Origin: JASHPR01 sp963749145
GTDB taxonomy: Bacteria > Actinomycetota > Actinomycetes > Streptosporangiales > Streptosporangiaceae
Direction of reading: 5' to 3'
DNA length: 64,000 nt
NCBI GenBank assembly: GCA_963749145.1
Contig: CAVVLN010000002.1
Location: 868,001 to 932,000 of the forward strand
Position numbers and translations under genes: made by a program
The notes under the pieces: model-generated
Database searches by the model: none
Seen by the model: the letters and a program-made list of their open reading frames with translations, nothing else
What the model was told of the DNA's origin: nothing
Shown here: positions 9,252 to 16,998 of the stretch, piece after piece
How the letters are laid out: every line of letters starts with the position of its first letter
How positions within the stretch are numbered: the stretch's first letter is position 1

Positions 9252-10303
9252 AGACCATCCTCGTCTCGGCCGCCGTCGCGATGGTGCTGGCGTTGTTCGG
9301 CACCCCGCTCGCGATGAGGACCTTCAGCAGGCGCGGCTACGGCCAGGAGATCCGCCAGGACGGCCCGTCCTCGCACCTGACCAAGCGCGGCACGCCGACG
9401 ATGGGCGGGGCGGTGATCGTGGTCGCCACGCTGATCGGGTACATCACCGGGCACTGGCTGACCAAGGACCCGATGACGATGTCGGGCCTGCTCGTGCTGG
9501 CCCTGATGACCGGCCTGGGCGCGGTGGGCTTCATCGACGACTTCATCAAGATCTACAAGCAGCGCAGCCTGGGCCTGCGCAGCGGGGCCAAGCTGGCCGG
9601 CCAGGCGGTGGTCGGCGCGGCGTTCGCCGTCGAGGTGCTGCGTCACCCGGACAAGATCGATCTCACCCCGGCCGACGCGCACATCTCGTTCCTGCACGAC
9701 ATCGGCCCGGCCATCGGCGTGCTGCCGTTCGTGCTGTGGATCGTGCTGATGATCGCCGGCTGGTCGAACGCGGTGAACCTGACCGACGGGCTCGACGGGC
9801 TCGCCACCGGCGCCGCGATCCTGGTGCTGGCCGCGTACGTGCTGATCGGGATCTGGGAGGAGAAGAACAGCTGCGCGAACTTCCTCGCCGCGCAGTGCTA
9901 CCCGGTCCGGGACCCGCTGGACCTGGCGGTGGTGGCCGGGACGGTGCTCGGCGCCTGCTTCGGGTTCCTGTGGTGGAACGCGCCGCCAGCCAAGATCTTC
10001 ATGGGCGACACCGGCTCGCTGGCGCTCGGCGGCGTGCTCGCCGGGCTGGCCGTGTGCACGAAGACGCAGCTGCTGCTGGTGATACTGGGCGGCCTGTTCG
10101 TGATCATCATCATGTCGGTGATCCTCCAGGTCGGCTCGTACAAGCTGACCGGGCGCCGGATCTTCCGCATGGCCCCGCTGCAGCATCATTTCGAGCTGCT
10201 CGGCTGGGCCGAGACCACGATCGTGGTCAGGTTCTGGCTGATCGCCGGGCTGTTCATCGCGGCCGGCCTGGGCCTGTTCTACGTGGCCTGGCTGCCGGGG
10301 TAG
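9248..10303 (+). CDS. mraY: Phospho-MurNAc-pentapeptide transferase MraY
   Basis: 351-residue polytopic membrane enzyme that makes lipid I by moving phospho-MurNAc-pentapeptide to undecaprenyl phosphate. Conserved loops are visible: DGPSSHLTKRGTPTMGG, the Asp-rich GFIDDFIKIYKQRSLGL, NAVNLTDGLDGLATG and FMGDTGSLALGG, followed by LQHHFELLGWAE. About ten membrane segments fit the hydrophobic pattern. The GTG overlaps the murF stop by four bases. Murein synthesis passes here from cytoplasm to membrane. Confidence 0.97.
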   Translation: MKTILVSAAVAMVLALFGTPLAMRTFSRRGYGQEIRQDGPSSHLTKRGTPTMGGAVIVVATLIGYITGHWLTKDPMTMSGLLVLALMTGLGAVGFIDDFIKIYKQRSLGLRSGAKLAGQAVVGAAFAVEVLRHPDKIDLTPADAHISFLHDIGPAIGVLPFVLWIVLMIAGWSNAVNLTDGLDGLATGAAILVLAAYVLIGIWEEKNSCANFLAAQCYPVRDPLDLAVVAGTVLGACFGFLWWNAPPAKIFMGDTGSLALGGVLAGLAVCTKTQLLLVILGGLFVIIIMSVILQVGSYKLTGRRIFRMAPLQHHFELLGWAETTIVVRFWLIAGLFIAAGLGLFYVAWLPG

Positions 10304-10306
10304 GCG

Positions 10307-11749
10307 GTGCGGGCCCAGGATGAGGCGGACCCCCGGCTGGCCGGCCTGGACGACCTTCCCGGCCGCCTGGCCGGGCTGCGGGTGTGCGTCAACGGGCTCG
10401 GCGTGTCCGGCCCGCCGGTCGCCCGGGCCCTCGCGGCCCGCGGGGCGCTGGTCACGGCCGTCGACGCGCGCGACGACGAGGCCAACCGCCGGGTCGCCGC
10501 CGGCCTGGCCGCCCTCGGCGTCACCGTCGCGCTGAGCCCGGTCCCGGAGCTGCCGGCCGGGACCGAGCTCGTGATCACCACGCCCGGCTGGCGGCCGGGC
10601 ACCCCGCTGCTCGCCGCGGCCGCGGCGGCGGGCATCCCGGTGACCGGGGACGTGGAGCTGGCCTGGCAGCTGCGCCCCGCCGGGCAGCAATGGCTGGCGG
10701 TGACCGGCACCAACGGCAAGACCACCACCGTGCGGATGCTCGCGGCCATGCTCGGCGCGGCCGGCTGCCGCAGCATCGCCGCGGGCAACGTGGGGCTGTC
10801 GGTGGTCGAGGCCGTCACCGCGCCCGAGCCCTACCCGGTCATCGCGGTCGAGCTGTCCAGCTTCCAGCTGTACTGGAGCCGCTCGGTGCGGCCGCTCGCC
10901 GCCGCCGTGCTGAACGTCGCCGCGCACCATCTCGACTGGCACGGCGACATCGAGGCGTACGCGCAGGCCAAGGGGCGCATCTACGCGCCCGGCACGGTGG
11001 CCGTGTGCAACGCCGACGACGTGCGCTCGCGGGAGCTGGCCGCCGTGGCGGCGGGCCCGGCGCGGGTGGTGGCCTTCCGGCTCGGCGCGCCCGGCCCCGG
11101 GGAGCTCGGCGTGGCCGGCGACGTCCTGCTCGACCGGGCGTTCGGCGACCCGGCCGGGGAGGTCCTGGCCGGGGTCGCCGACGTCCGGCCAGGCCCGCAC
11201 AACGTGGCCGACGCGCTGGCCGCCGCGGCCCTGGCCCGGGCCTACGGCGCGCCCCCGGCGGCGATCGCGGCCGGGCTGGCCGCGTTCCGGCCCGACCCGC
11301 ACCGGATGAGCCTGGTCGCCCGCGTCGGCGGGGTGGACTACGTCGACGACTCCAAGGCCAGCAACCCGCACGCGGCGGCGGCGGCCCTGGCGTCCTACCC
11401 GTCGGTGGTGTGGATCGCCGGCGGCCTGTTCCGCGGCGCCGGCGCGGACCTCGACCGGCTGGTGGGCAGCGTCGCGCCGCGGCTGCGCGGCGTGGTGCTG
11501 CTCGGCGCCGACCGGGAGGTGATCCGGCGGTCATTGGCGCGACACGCGCCGGATGTCCCGGTCGTGGAGGCCGTCCGCACCGACACTGGAGCCATGGATC
11601 TCGTGGTGGCCGAGGCGGCCCGGCTGGCGGTGCCCGGCGACACCGTGCTGCTGGCGCCGGCCGCGCAGTCGTTCGACATGTTCCGCGACTATCCGGCGCG
11701 CGGTGATGCGTTCGCTGCGGCGGTGGGCCGCCTGGCGGAGCCGCGGTGA
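10307..11749 (+). CDS. murD: UDP-MurNAc-L-Ala-D-Glu ligase MurD
   Basis: 480-residue Mur ligase adding D-glutamate to UDP-MurNAc-L-Ala. It has the N-terminal VNGLGVSGPPVARALAARGA nucleotide-type fold, the ATP loop GTNGKTTTVRM (about residue 133), ELSSFQLYWS, AHHLDWHGD, and the C-terminal DDSKASNPHA, all typical of MurD. It starts three bases after the mraY stop at a GTG, with no strong ribosome site, so it probably relies on translation through mraY. It overlaps ftsW by four bases (GTGA). Confidence 0.95.
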   Translation: MRAQDEADPRLAGLDDLPGRLAGLRVCVNGLGVSGPPVARALAARGALVTAVDARDDEANRRVAAGLAALGVTVALSPVPELPAGTELVITTPGWRPGTPLLAAAAAAGIPVTGDVELAWQLRPAGQQWLAVTGTNGKTTTVRMLAAMLGAAGCRSIAAGNVGLSVVEAVTAPEPYPVIAVELSSFQLYWSRSVRPLAAAVLNVAAHHLDWHGDIEAYAQAKGRIYAPGTVAVCNADDVRSRELAAVAAGPARVVAFRLGAPGPGELGVAGDVLLDRAFGDPAGEVLAGVADVRPGPHNVADALAAAALARAYGAPPAAIAAGLAAFRPDPHRMSLVARVGGVDYVDDSKASNPHAAAAALASYPSVVWIAGGLFRGAGADLDRLVGSVAPRLRGVVLLGADREVIRRSLARHAPDVPVVEAVRTDTGAMDLVVAEAARLAVPGDTVLLAPAAQSFDMFRDYPARGDAFAAAVGRLAEPR

Positions 11750-13035
11750 GCGCCCCGACGACCGTCGCCCCGCCCGGCCGGCTGCCGCGGGACGACGGGC
11801 CCCCGGCGGCGCCGGGCGCCGGCCGGATGCGCGCGGCCGGCCTGCTGCTCGACCGCCCGCTCACGTCCTACTACCTGGTGCTCGGCATCACGATGCTGCT
11901 GCTCGCGCTCGGCCTGGTCATGGTGCTGTCCACCTCGTCGGCGCTGGCGATCGCCCAGGGCGGCCCGCCGTACGCGGGATTCCAGAAGCAGCTGCTCGGC
12001 GTCGTGATCGGGCTGCCGCTGATGTGGATCGCCGCGCGGTCGTCACCCACGCTGTTCCGGGCCGCCGCCTACCCGATGGTGGCGGCGTCCGTGCTGGGCC
12101 TGCTGCTGGTCCTGGTCATGGGCCAGACGGTGGACGGCGGCGAGCGGTGGATCATGATCATGGGCTTCCAGGTCCAGCCGTCCGAGTTCGCCAAGCTCGC
12201 GTTCGTGCTCTGGGGCGCCGACCTGCTGGCCCGCAAGGAGAAGGCGGGTCAGCTCCGCGAGTGGCGGCACCTGCTGATCCCGCTGCTGCCCGGGGCCGCG
12301 ATCTTCAGCATGCTGGTGATGCTGGGCGACGACTTCGGCACCACGTTCATCCTGCTGGTGATTTTCCTCGCGCTGCTCTGGGTGATCGGCTCGCCGGTCC
12401 GGCTGTTCGTGGGCATGCTCGGGCTGATGGGCTTCTCGATGGTCATCCTGGTCATCGTGGCCCGCTACCGGATGGCCCGGATCACCGGGTTCTTCGACGC
12501 GCAGTCCCAGGCCTCGACCGCCGGCTACCAGACGATCCAGGGCACCACCGCGGTCGGCTCCGGCGGCTGGCTCGGGGTCGGGCTCGGCGCCGGCAAGATG
12601 AAATTCGGCTGGGTGCCCAACGCCACCACCGACTTCATCTTCGCGATCATCGGGGAGGAGCTCGGGCTGGTCGGCACGCTCTGCGTGACGTTCCTCTACG
12701 GCGGGCTGGCCTACGCCGGGCTGCGGATAGCGCGCCGGGTGCCGGACCCCTTCATGCGCCTGGCCGCCGCGGCCGCGACCGCCTGGATCGTGGTCCAGGC
12801 GCTGGTCAACATCGGTGCGGTGATCGGGGTGCTGCCGATCACCGGTGTGCCGCTGCCGCTGGTCTCGGCCGGCCTGTCGTCGCTGCTGGCCACCATGGTC
12901 GCGCTCGGCATGCTGATGTCGTTCGCGAAACGGGAGCCCGGCGCCGCCCAGGCACTGGCCGCTGCTGGCCCCGGGCCGGCGCTGCGGGTCCTAAGCTGGC
13001 TTGGCCTGGCCGGCGCCCGCGGGCGCCGCGGCTGA
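11746..13035 (+). CDS. ftsW: Septal peptidoglycan glycosyltransferase FtsW
   Basis: 429-residue SEDS-family membrane protein. A 35-residue cytoplasmic tail is followed by about ten membrane helices with the family motifs VMVLSTSSALAIAQ, MGFQVQPSEFAKLA, GDDFGTTFI and, near the end, LPITGVPLPLVSAGLSSL. FtsW polymerises lipid II at the septum together with FtsI, encoded earlier in this cluster. The GTG start overlaps the murD stop. A 149-base gap follows, filled by the chain of tiny ORFs that leads into murG. Confidence 0.95.
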   Translation: MSAPTTVAPPGRLPRDDGPPAAPGAGRMRAAGLLLDRPLTSYYLVLGITMLLLALGLVMVLSTSSALAIAQGGPPYAGFQKQLLGVVIGLPLMWIAARSSPTLFRAAAYPMVAASVLGLLLVLVMGQTVDGGERWIMIMGFQVQPSEFAKLAFVLWGADLLARKEKAGQLREWRHLLIPLLPGAAIFSMLVMLGDDFGTTFILLVIFLALLWVIGSPVRLFVGMLGLMGFSMVILVIVARYRMARITGFFDAQSQASTAGYQTIQGTTAVGSGGWLGVGLGAGKMKFGWVPNATTDFIFAIIGEELGLVGTLCVTFLYGGLAYAGLRIARRVPDPFMRLAAAAATAWIVVQALVNIGAVIGVLPITGVPLPLVSAGLSSLLATMVALGMLMSFAKREPGAAQALAAAGPGPALRVLSWLGLAGARGRRG

Positions 13036-13079
13036 GCCGGCCAGGGCCTGCGGGAAGACGAGGGGAGGCGAGGCGGCCG

Positions 13080-13109
13080 ATGACCGTCGTGCCGGAGGCG
13101 CGCCGATGA
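13080..13109 (+). CDS. Tiny ORF 1 of the murG leader chain (9 codons)
   Basis: ATG at 13080, stop at 13107-13109, peptide MTVVPEARR. AGGGGAGG lies about 11 bases upstream. Its stop overlaps the next ATG as ATGA. It is too short for database methods and has no known homologue; translation is inferred only from the ribosome site and the overlap structure. Confidence 0.45.
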   Translation: MTVVPEARR

Positions 13110-13135
13110 GCATCGCGGCGGAGGCGCGCCGATGA
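13106..13135 (+). CDS. Tiny ORF 2 of the murG leader chain (9 codons)
   Basis: ATG at 13106, stop at 13133-13135, peptide MSIAAEARR. GGAGG inside ORF 1 is 7 bases upstream of the ATG. Start and stop overlap the neighbours by four bases on each side. It may simply pass ribosomes on to the next start; a peptide function is not suggested. Confidence 0.45.
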   Translation: MSIAAEARR

Positions 13136-13188
13136 GCATCGCGGCGGAGACCCCGCCGGTGAGCGTCGTGCCGGAGGCGCGCCGATGA
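13132..13188 (+). CDS. Tiny ORF 3 of the murG leader chain (18 codons)
   Basis: ATG at 13132, stop at 13186-13188 overlapping the murG ATG (13185). The 18-residue peptide MSIAAETPPVSVVPEARR spans two copies of the repeat unit, because one copy has lost its in-frame stop. GGAGG within it precedes the murG start by 7 bases. Confidence 0.45.
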   Translation: MSIAAETPPVSVVPEARR

Positions 13189-14285
13189 CCATCGTCCTCG
13201 CCGGCGGCGGCACGGCCGGCCACATCGAGCCCGCGCTGGCCCTCGCCGACGCGCTGCGCCGCGCCGACCCGAGGATCCCGATCACCTGCCTCGGCACCGA
13301 GCGCGGCCTGGAGACCCGGCTGGTGCCGCTGCGCGGCTACGACCTCGACCTCATCCCCGCCGTGCCGCTGCCGCGCGCGGTGAACGGGCAGCTGCTGTCG
13401 GTGCCGGGGCGGCTCGGCGCCGCGGTCGGCGCCGCGGTCACCGCGCTCGACCGGGCCCGGGCGGACGTGCTGGTCGGCTTCGGCGGGTACGTGGCCACGC
13501 CCGCGTACCTGGCCGCGCGGCGGCGCCGGGTCCCGATCGTCGTGCACGAGGCCAACTCGCGGCCGGGGCTGGCCAACCGGATCGGCGCCCGGCTGACCCG
13601 CCACGTCTTCACCGGGCAGCCGGGCACCCGGCTCGCGCACGCCGATTACATCGGGATACCGATCCGGCGCGAGATCGCCGGGCTGGACCGGCTCGCGCTC
13701 GGCGACAAGGCGCGGGCGCATTTCGGGCTCCGGCCCGACCTGCCGGTGCTGCTGGTCACCGGCGGCTCGCAGGGGGCCAGGTCACTGAACCTGGCCGCGG
13801 TGGCCGCCTCGGGCTGGGTCCGCTCGGCCGGCGTCCAGGTGCTGCACATCATCGGGCCGCGCAGCGACATCGGCGTGCCGCCGCCCGGCGGGGACACCCC
13901 GTACGTCACGCTGCCCTACCTGGACCGGATGGACCTCGCCTACGCGGCGGCCGACTTCGCGCTGTGCCGGGCCGGCGCGATGACGTGCGCGGAGCTCACC
14001 GCGGTCGGCCTGCCCGCGGCGTACGTGCCGCTGCCGCACGGCAACGGCGAGCAGCGGCTGAACGCCGCGCCGATCGCGGACGCCGGCGGCGGGCTCATCG
14101 TCGACGACGCCCAGCTGAGCCCGGACTGGATCGCGGACACGCTGCTGCCGGTGCTGCTCGACCCGGAGCTGGTCGCGGCGATGTCACGCGCGGCCGCGGG
14201 GGCGGGCCGCCGGGACGCCGACCGCAGGCTCGCGGCCGAGGTCTTCGACATCTTGCGGGGGAGGAACGGGACATGGGACTGGTGA
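13185..14285 (+). CDS. murG: UDP-GlcNAc:lipid I N-acetylglucosaminyltransferase MurG
   Basis: 366-residue GT28-family glycosyltransferase that converts lipid I to lipid II at the inner face of the membrane. It has the N-terminal GGGTAGHIEPALALADAL loop, GFGGYVATPAYLAA, HEANSRPGLANR, GGSQGARSLN and the sugar-nucleotide site region CRAGAMTCAELTAVGLPAAYVPLP. The ATG at 13185 begins exactly at the conserved MTIVLAGGGTAGH and has GGAGG 7 bases upstream. The start is coupled (ATGA) to the last of three tiny leader ORFs, an unusual arrangement. The 3' end overlaps murC by 13 bases. Confidence 0.96.
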   Translation: MTIVLAGGGTAGHIEPALALADALRRADPRIPITCLGTERGLETRLVPLRGYDLDLIPAVPLPRAVNGQLLSVPGRLGAAVGAAVTALDRARADVLVGFGGYVATPAYLAARRRRVPIVVHEANSRPGLANRIGARLTRHVFTGQPGTRLAHADYIGIPIRREIAGLDRLALGDKARAHFGLRPDLPVLLVTGGSQGARSLNLAAVAASGWVRSAGVQVLHIIGPRSDIGVPPPGGDTPYVTLPYLDRMDLAYAAADFALCRAGAMTCAELTAVGLPAAYVPLPHGNGEQRLNAAPIADAGGGLIVDDAQLSPDWIADTLLPVLLDPELVAAMSRAAAGAGRRDADRRLAAEVFDILRGRNGTWDW

Positions 14286-15697
14286 CGCCGGTCCCCACGG
14301 TGCCGGTGGGCCAGCTGGGGCGGGTGCACTTCGTCGGCATCGGCGGCGCGGGCATGTCGGGGATCGCCCGCATCATGCTGACCAGGGGGGTGACCGTGTC
14401 CGGCAGCGACCGGGCCGCCTCGCCCCAGCTCGACGAGCTGGCCGCGCTCGGCGCCACCGTGTACGTGGGCCACGCCGCCGGGCACGTGGCCGGGGCCGAC
14501 ACGGTGGTGACCACGCCGTCGGCCATTGGCGACCGCAACCCCGAGATCCTCGCGGCGCGGCAGCGCGGGATCACGGTCATCCCCCGGGCGGCGGCGCTGG
14601 CCTCGCTCATGATGGGCAGGCAGGGCATCGCGGTGGCCGGCACGCACGGCAAGACCACCACCACCTCGATGCTGACCACCGTGCTGCGCTGCAGCGGCGC
14701 CGACCCGTCCTACGTGATCGGCGGGGTCCTGGCCGAGACCGGCCTCGGCGCCGCCGAGGGGACCGGCGAGATGTTCGTCGCCGAGGCGGACGAGAGCGAC
14801 GGGTCGTTCCTGATGCTGGCCCCGGCCGCCGCGGTGGTGACCTGCATCGAGGCCGAGCACCTGGACAACTACAAGGACCTGGCCGAGATCGAGGCGACGT
14901 TCGCGGCCTTCGTCGGCAAGATCAGCGAGGGCGGGCTGCTGATCGCGGGCCGGGACGACCCCCGGGCCGCGGCGCTCGCGGCCGCCGCGGCCAGCCGTCC
15001 GCTGCGGGTGCGCACCTACGGCGAATCGCCCGGCGCGGACTACCGGGTGACCGGGGCGAGCGTGCTCGGCATGACCACGCGGCTGACCATATCCCCGCCG
15101 GACGCCGCCCCGGTGACGCTGACGATCAGGGTCCCCGGCCGGCACTACGCGCTCGACGCGGCGGCCGCGTTCGCCGCCGCCGCGGAACTGGGCGTGCCCG
15201 CCGCGCCGCTGGTCGCCGGGCTCGAGGCCTACCGCGGCGCGGGCCGCCGCATGGAGCCCAAGGGCGAGGCGGACGGCGTGCGGGTGCTGGACAGCTACGC
15301 GCACCACCCGACCGAGCTGGCCGCTGACCTCACCGCGGCCCGGGAGGTGGCCGCGGGCGGGCAGGTCATCGCCGTGTTCCAGCCGCACCTGTACAGCCGT
15401 ACCCGGTTCTTCGCCGCGGAGTTCGGCGCGGCGCTCGGGCTGGCCGACGAGGCCCTGGTCCTCGACGTCTACGCGGCCCGGGAGGATCCCGAGCCCGGCG
15501 TGACCGGGAAGCTCGTCGCCTCGGCCGTGCCCGGGGGGCGGGCGCGCTTCCTCCCGGACGCCGCCGCCGTGCCCGACGCGATCGCGGGCCTGGCCAAGCC
15601 GGGCGACCTCGTGCTCACCATGGGCGCGGGCGATGTCACCACGCTGGGCCCCAAGATCGTCGCGGCGCTACGGGACCGGGCCGGCGAGGGCCGATGA
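14273..15697 (+). CDS. murC: UDP-MurNAc-L-alanine ligase MurC
   Basis: 474-residue Mur ligase that adds L-alanine to UDP-MurNAc, the first peptide step. The N-terminal VHFVGIGGAGMSGIARIM is the hallmark of MurC. The ATP loop is GTHGKTTTTSM (about residue 122), and EADESDGSF, EAEHLDNY and SYAHHPTEL follow. The ATG at 14273 has GGGGGAGG upstream and lies 13 bases inside the end of murG in another frame. It overlaps ftsQ at its 3' end. Confidence 0.96.
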   Translation: MGLVTPVPTVPVGQLGRVHFVGIGGAGMSGIARIMLTRGVTVSGSDRAASPQLDELAALGATVYVGHAAGHVAGADTVVTTPSAIGDRNPEILAARQRGITVIPRAAALASLMMGRQGIAVAGTHGKTTTTSMLTTVLRCSGADPSYVIGGVLAETGLGAAEGTGEMFVAEADESDGSFLMLAPAAAVVTCIEAEHLDNYKDLAEIEATFAAFVGKISEGGLLIAGRDDPRAAALAAAAASRPLRVRTYGESPGADYRVTGASVLGMTTRLTISPPDAAPVTLTIRVPGRHYALDAAAAFAAAAELGVPAAPLVAGLEAYRGAGRRMEPKGEADGVRVLDSYAHHPTELAADLTAAREVAAGGQVIAVFQPHLYSRTRFFAAEFGAALGLADEALVLDVYAAREDPEPGVTGKLVASAVPGGRARFLPDAAAVPDAIAGLAKPGDLVLTMGAGDVTTLGPKIVAALRDRAGEGR

Positions 15698-16500
15698 TGC
15701 CAGAACGCGACGTCAGCGGCGGGCCAGGCGCGGCCGAGGCGGCGCGTGGCCCGGGCCCCGCTACGCGCACCCCGGCTGACCCGGCCGGCCTGCCCGCCGC
15801 CCGGCCGGGCCGGGGCGGCGGCGTGTGGAAGGCCGCGTTCTTCGCCGTGGCCGCTGCGGCGATCGTGGCCGTGGCCGCCTGGGCCCTGCTCGGTTCGAGC
15901 GTGCTGGTGGTCCGCTCGGTCACGGTGACCGGGATCACCGGGAGCGCCGCCGTGACCAGGACCGAGGTGCTGCGCGCGGCCGCCGTCGCGCCGGGCACCC
16001 CGCTGGTCCGGGTCGACACCGCGGCCGTGGCCCGCCGGGTCGAGTCGATCACCCAGGTCCAGTCGGCGCAGGTGACCCGGGACTGGCCAGATTCGGTAGT
16101 GATCGCGATCCGGGAGCGGACGCCGGCGCTCGCGGTGGCGACCGCCGACGGCTTCGCGCTGGTCGACCGGTTCGGGGTGGTGGTCAGCCAGGTGGCCGCG
16201 CGGTCGCCCGGGATGGTCCTGCTGGCCGGGGTGGCCAACCCGGCGGCACTGCGCGGCAGCCCGGCGGTCCGGGCCGCGGTGACCGTGCTGGGCCAGCTTC
16301 CGCCGCAGATCCGCGACCGGGTCCGGGCGGTGAGCGCGCCGTCGGCCGACGCCGTCACGCTCGACTTGCGGGGCGGGGTCACGGTGCTGTGGGGCGGGAC
16401 CGACCGGCCCGCGGCCAAGGCGGCCGAGCTCGCGATCCTGATGCGCACGCGGGCCTCGTCCTATGACCTCAGCAACCCGGGCACCGCGGTCACCGGGTGA
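15694..16500 (+). CDS. ftsQ: Cell division protein FtsQ
   Basis: 268 residues: a cytoplasmic tail of about 45 residues, one membrane helix (AAFFAVAAAAIVAVAAWALLG), then an extracytoplasmic POTRA domain beginning VLVVRSVTVTGITG, and a FtsQ/DivIB domain with ESITQVQSAQVTRDWPDSVVIAIRERTP. FtsQ links FtsL/FtsB to FtsW/FtsI in the divisome. The ATG at 15694 overlaps the murC stop; a second ATG follows immediately at 15697. After ftsQ the tight coupling of the cluster ends with a 498-base non-coding stretch. Confidence 0.93.
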   Translation: MMPERDVSGGPGAAEAARGPGPATRTPADPAGLPAARPGRGGGVWKAAFFAVAAAAIVAVAAWALLGSSVLVVRSVTVTGITGSAAVTRTEVLRAAAVAPGTPLVRVDTAAVARRVESITQVQSAQVTRDWPDSVVIAIRERTPALAVATADGFALVDRFGVVVSQVAARSPGMVLLAGVANPAALRGSPAVRAAVTVLGQLPPQIRDRVRAVSAPSADAVTLDLRGGVTVLWGGTDRPAAKAAELAILMRTRASSYDLSNPGTAVTG

Positions 16501-16534
16501 TAGTGAGCCCCGGGCCCGGAGGGCCCGCCCTGCG

Positions 16535-16750
16535 CCGGAGCCCGGGCGGCGCCGGCTTCCGCAACACGCCGGTCCCGGTGCGTCGGCTTCCGCGACGCGC
16601 CGGTCCCGGTGCGCCGGCTTCCGCAATACGCCGGAGCCCGGGCGGCGCCGGCTTCCGCGACGCGCCGGTCCCGGTGCGCCGGCTTCTGCGACACGCCGGA
16701 GCCCGGGCGGCGCCGGCTTCCGCAACACGCCGGTTCCGGTGCGGCGCGGT
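16535..16750 (+). repeat. Array of six 20-base units between ftsQ and ftsZ
   Basis: A 20-base unit beginning CGGCTTCCGC and ending ACGCCGG occurs at 16553, 16584, 16615, 16649, 16680 and 16714, with one to three changes between copies. The units are separated by only two kinds of spacer: an 11-base spacer (TCCCGGTGCGC) or a 14-base spacer (AGCCCGGGCGGCGC). Each unit, with the preceding C, begins CCGGC and ends GCCGG, so it could form a small hairpin. No protein-coding role is evident on either strand. Confidence 0.85.
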
Positions 16751-16753
16751 TAG

Positions 16754-16783
16754 TTGACCGCGGGCGGCGGACAACCCTACTGT
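16754..16783 (+). promoter_or_regulatory. Candidate ftsZ promoter
   Basis: TTGACC at 16754-16759 and TACTGT at 16778-16783 are 18 bases apart, right at the border where the GC-rich repeat array gives way to an AT-richer block. A second TTGACA occurs at 16801-16806 without a clear -10 partner. More than one ftsZ promoter is usual in actinobacteria. Confidence 0.45.
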
Positions 16784-16817
16784 CCGTATTAATCGGCAGC
16801 TTGACATAACTCTAAAT

Positions 16818-16828
16818 CTCAACTTGAG
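16818..16828. promoter_or_regulatory. Palindrome CTCAACTTGAG upstream of ftsZ
   Basis: A perfect 11-base palindrome in an AT-richer segment (16787-16860) that contrasts sharply with its surroundings, about 170 bases upstream of the ftsZ start. It lies directly downstream of TTGACA at 16801. It looks like a transcription factor site controlling ftsZ; the factor is not identified. Confidence 0.45.
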
Positions 16829-16998
16829 GGTGAGAGTTTGACGCGCTGGAAACCGAGAAACCTGCCCGGCCGATGTTATTGGGGGCTCAATTCGGCAAAC
16901 TGCTAACACGCAGTTTCGAAAGGCCGGCTGGGCCAGTCGGCGGCCCGGGTGGCCAGCGAAAACGCGATACAGCAAACGAGCGGAAAGGTTCCCTCCTC

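Larger units (their letters stand above)
13080..13184 (+). repeat. Tandem copies of a 26/27-base unit containing an RBS and start codon
   Basis: Four copies start at 13080, 13106, 13132 and 13159 (periods 26, 26, 27, then 26 to murG). Copies 1, 2 and 4 carry GGAGGCGCGCCG directly before the next ATG, so GGAGG sits 7 bases before that start. The murG initiation region (ATGACCATCG) resembles the start of the first copy (ATGACCGTCG). The array looks like a tandem multiplication of murG's own translation start. Confidence 0.88.

Noticed and set aside
8954..11371. An 805-codon open frame on the minus strand opposite murF, mraY and murD
   Set aside because: It spans three well-defined genes and has antisense composition only; no start site or motif supports it.
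16535..16750. CRISPR array between ftsQ and ftsZ
   Set aside because: The spacers are only two sequences used repeatedly, units vary, and there are no cas genes in the window.
16497..16757. Protein-coding ORFs within the ftsQ-ftsZ repeat array
   Set aside because: Frames are open on both strands only because the repeat lacks stops; no ribosome site or conserved protein.
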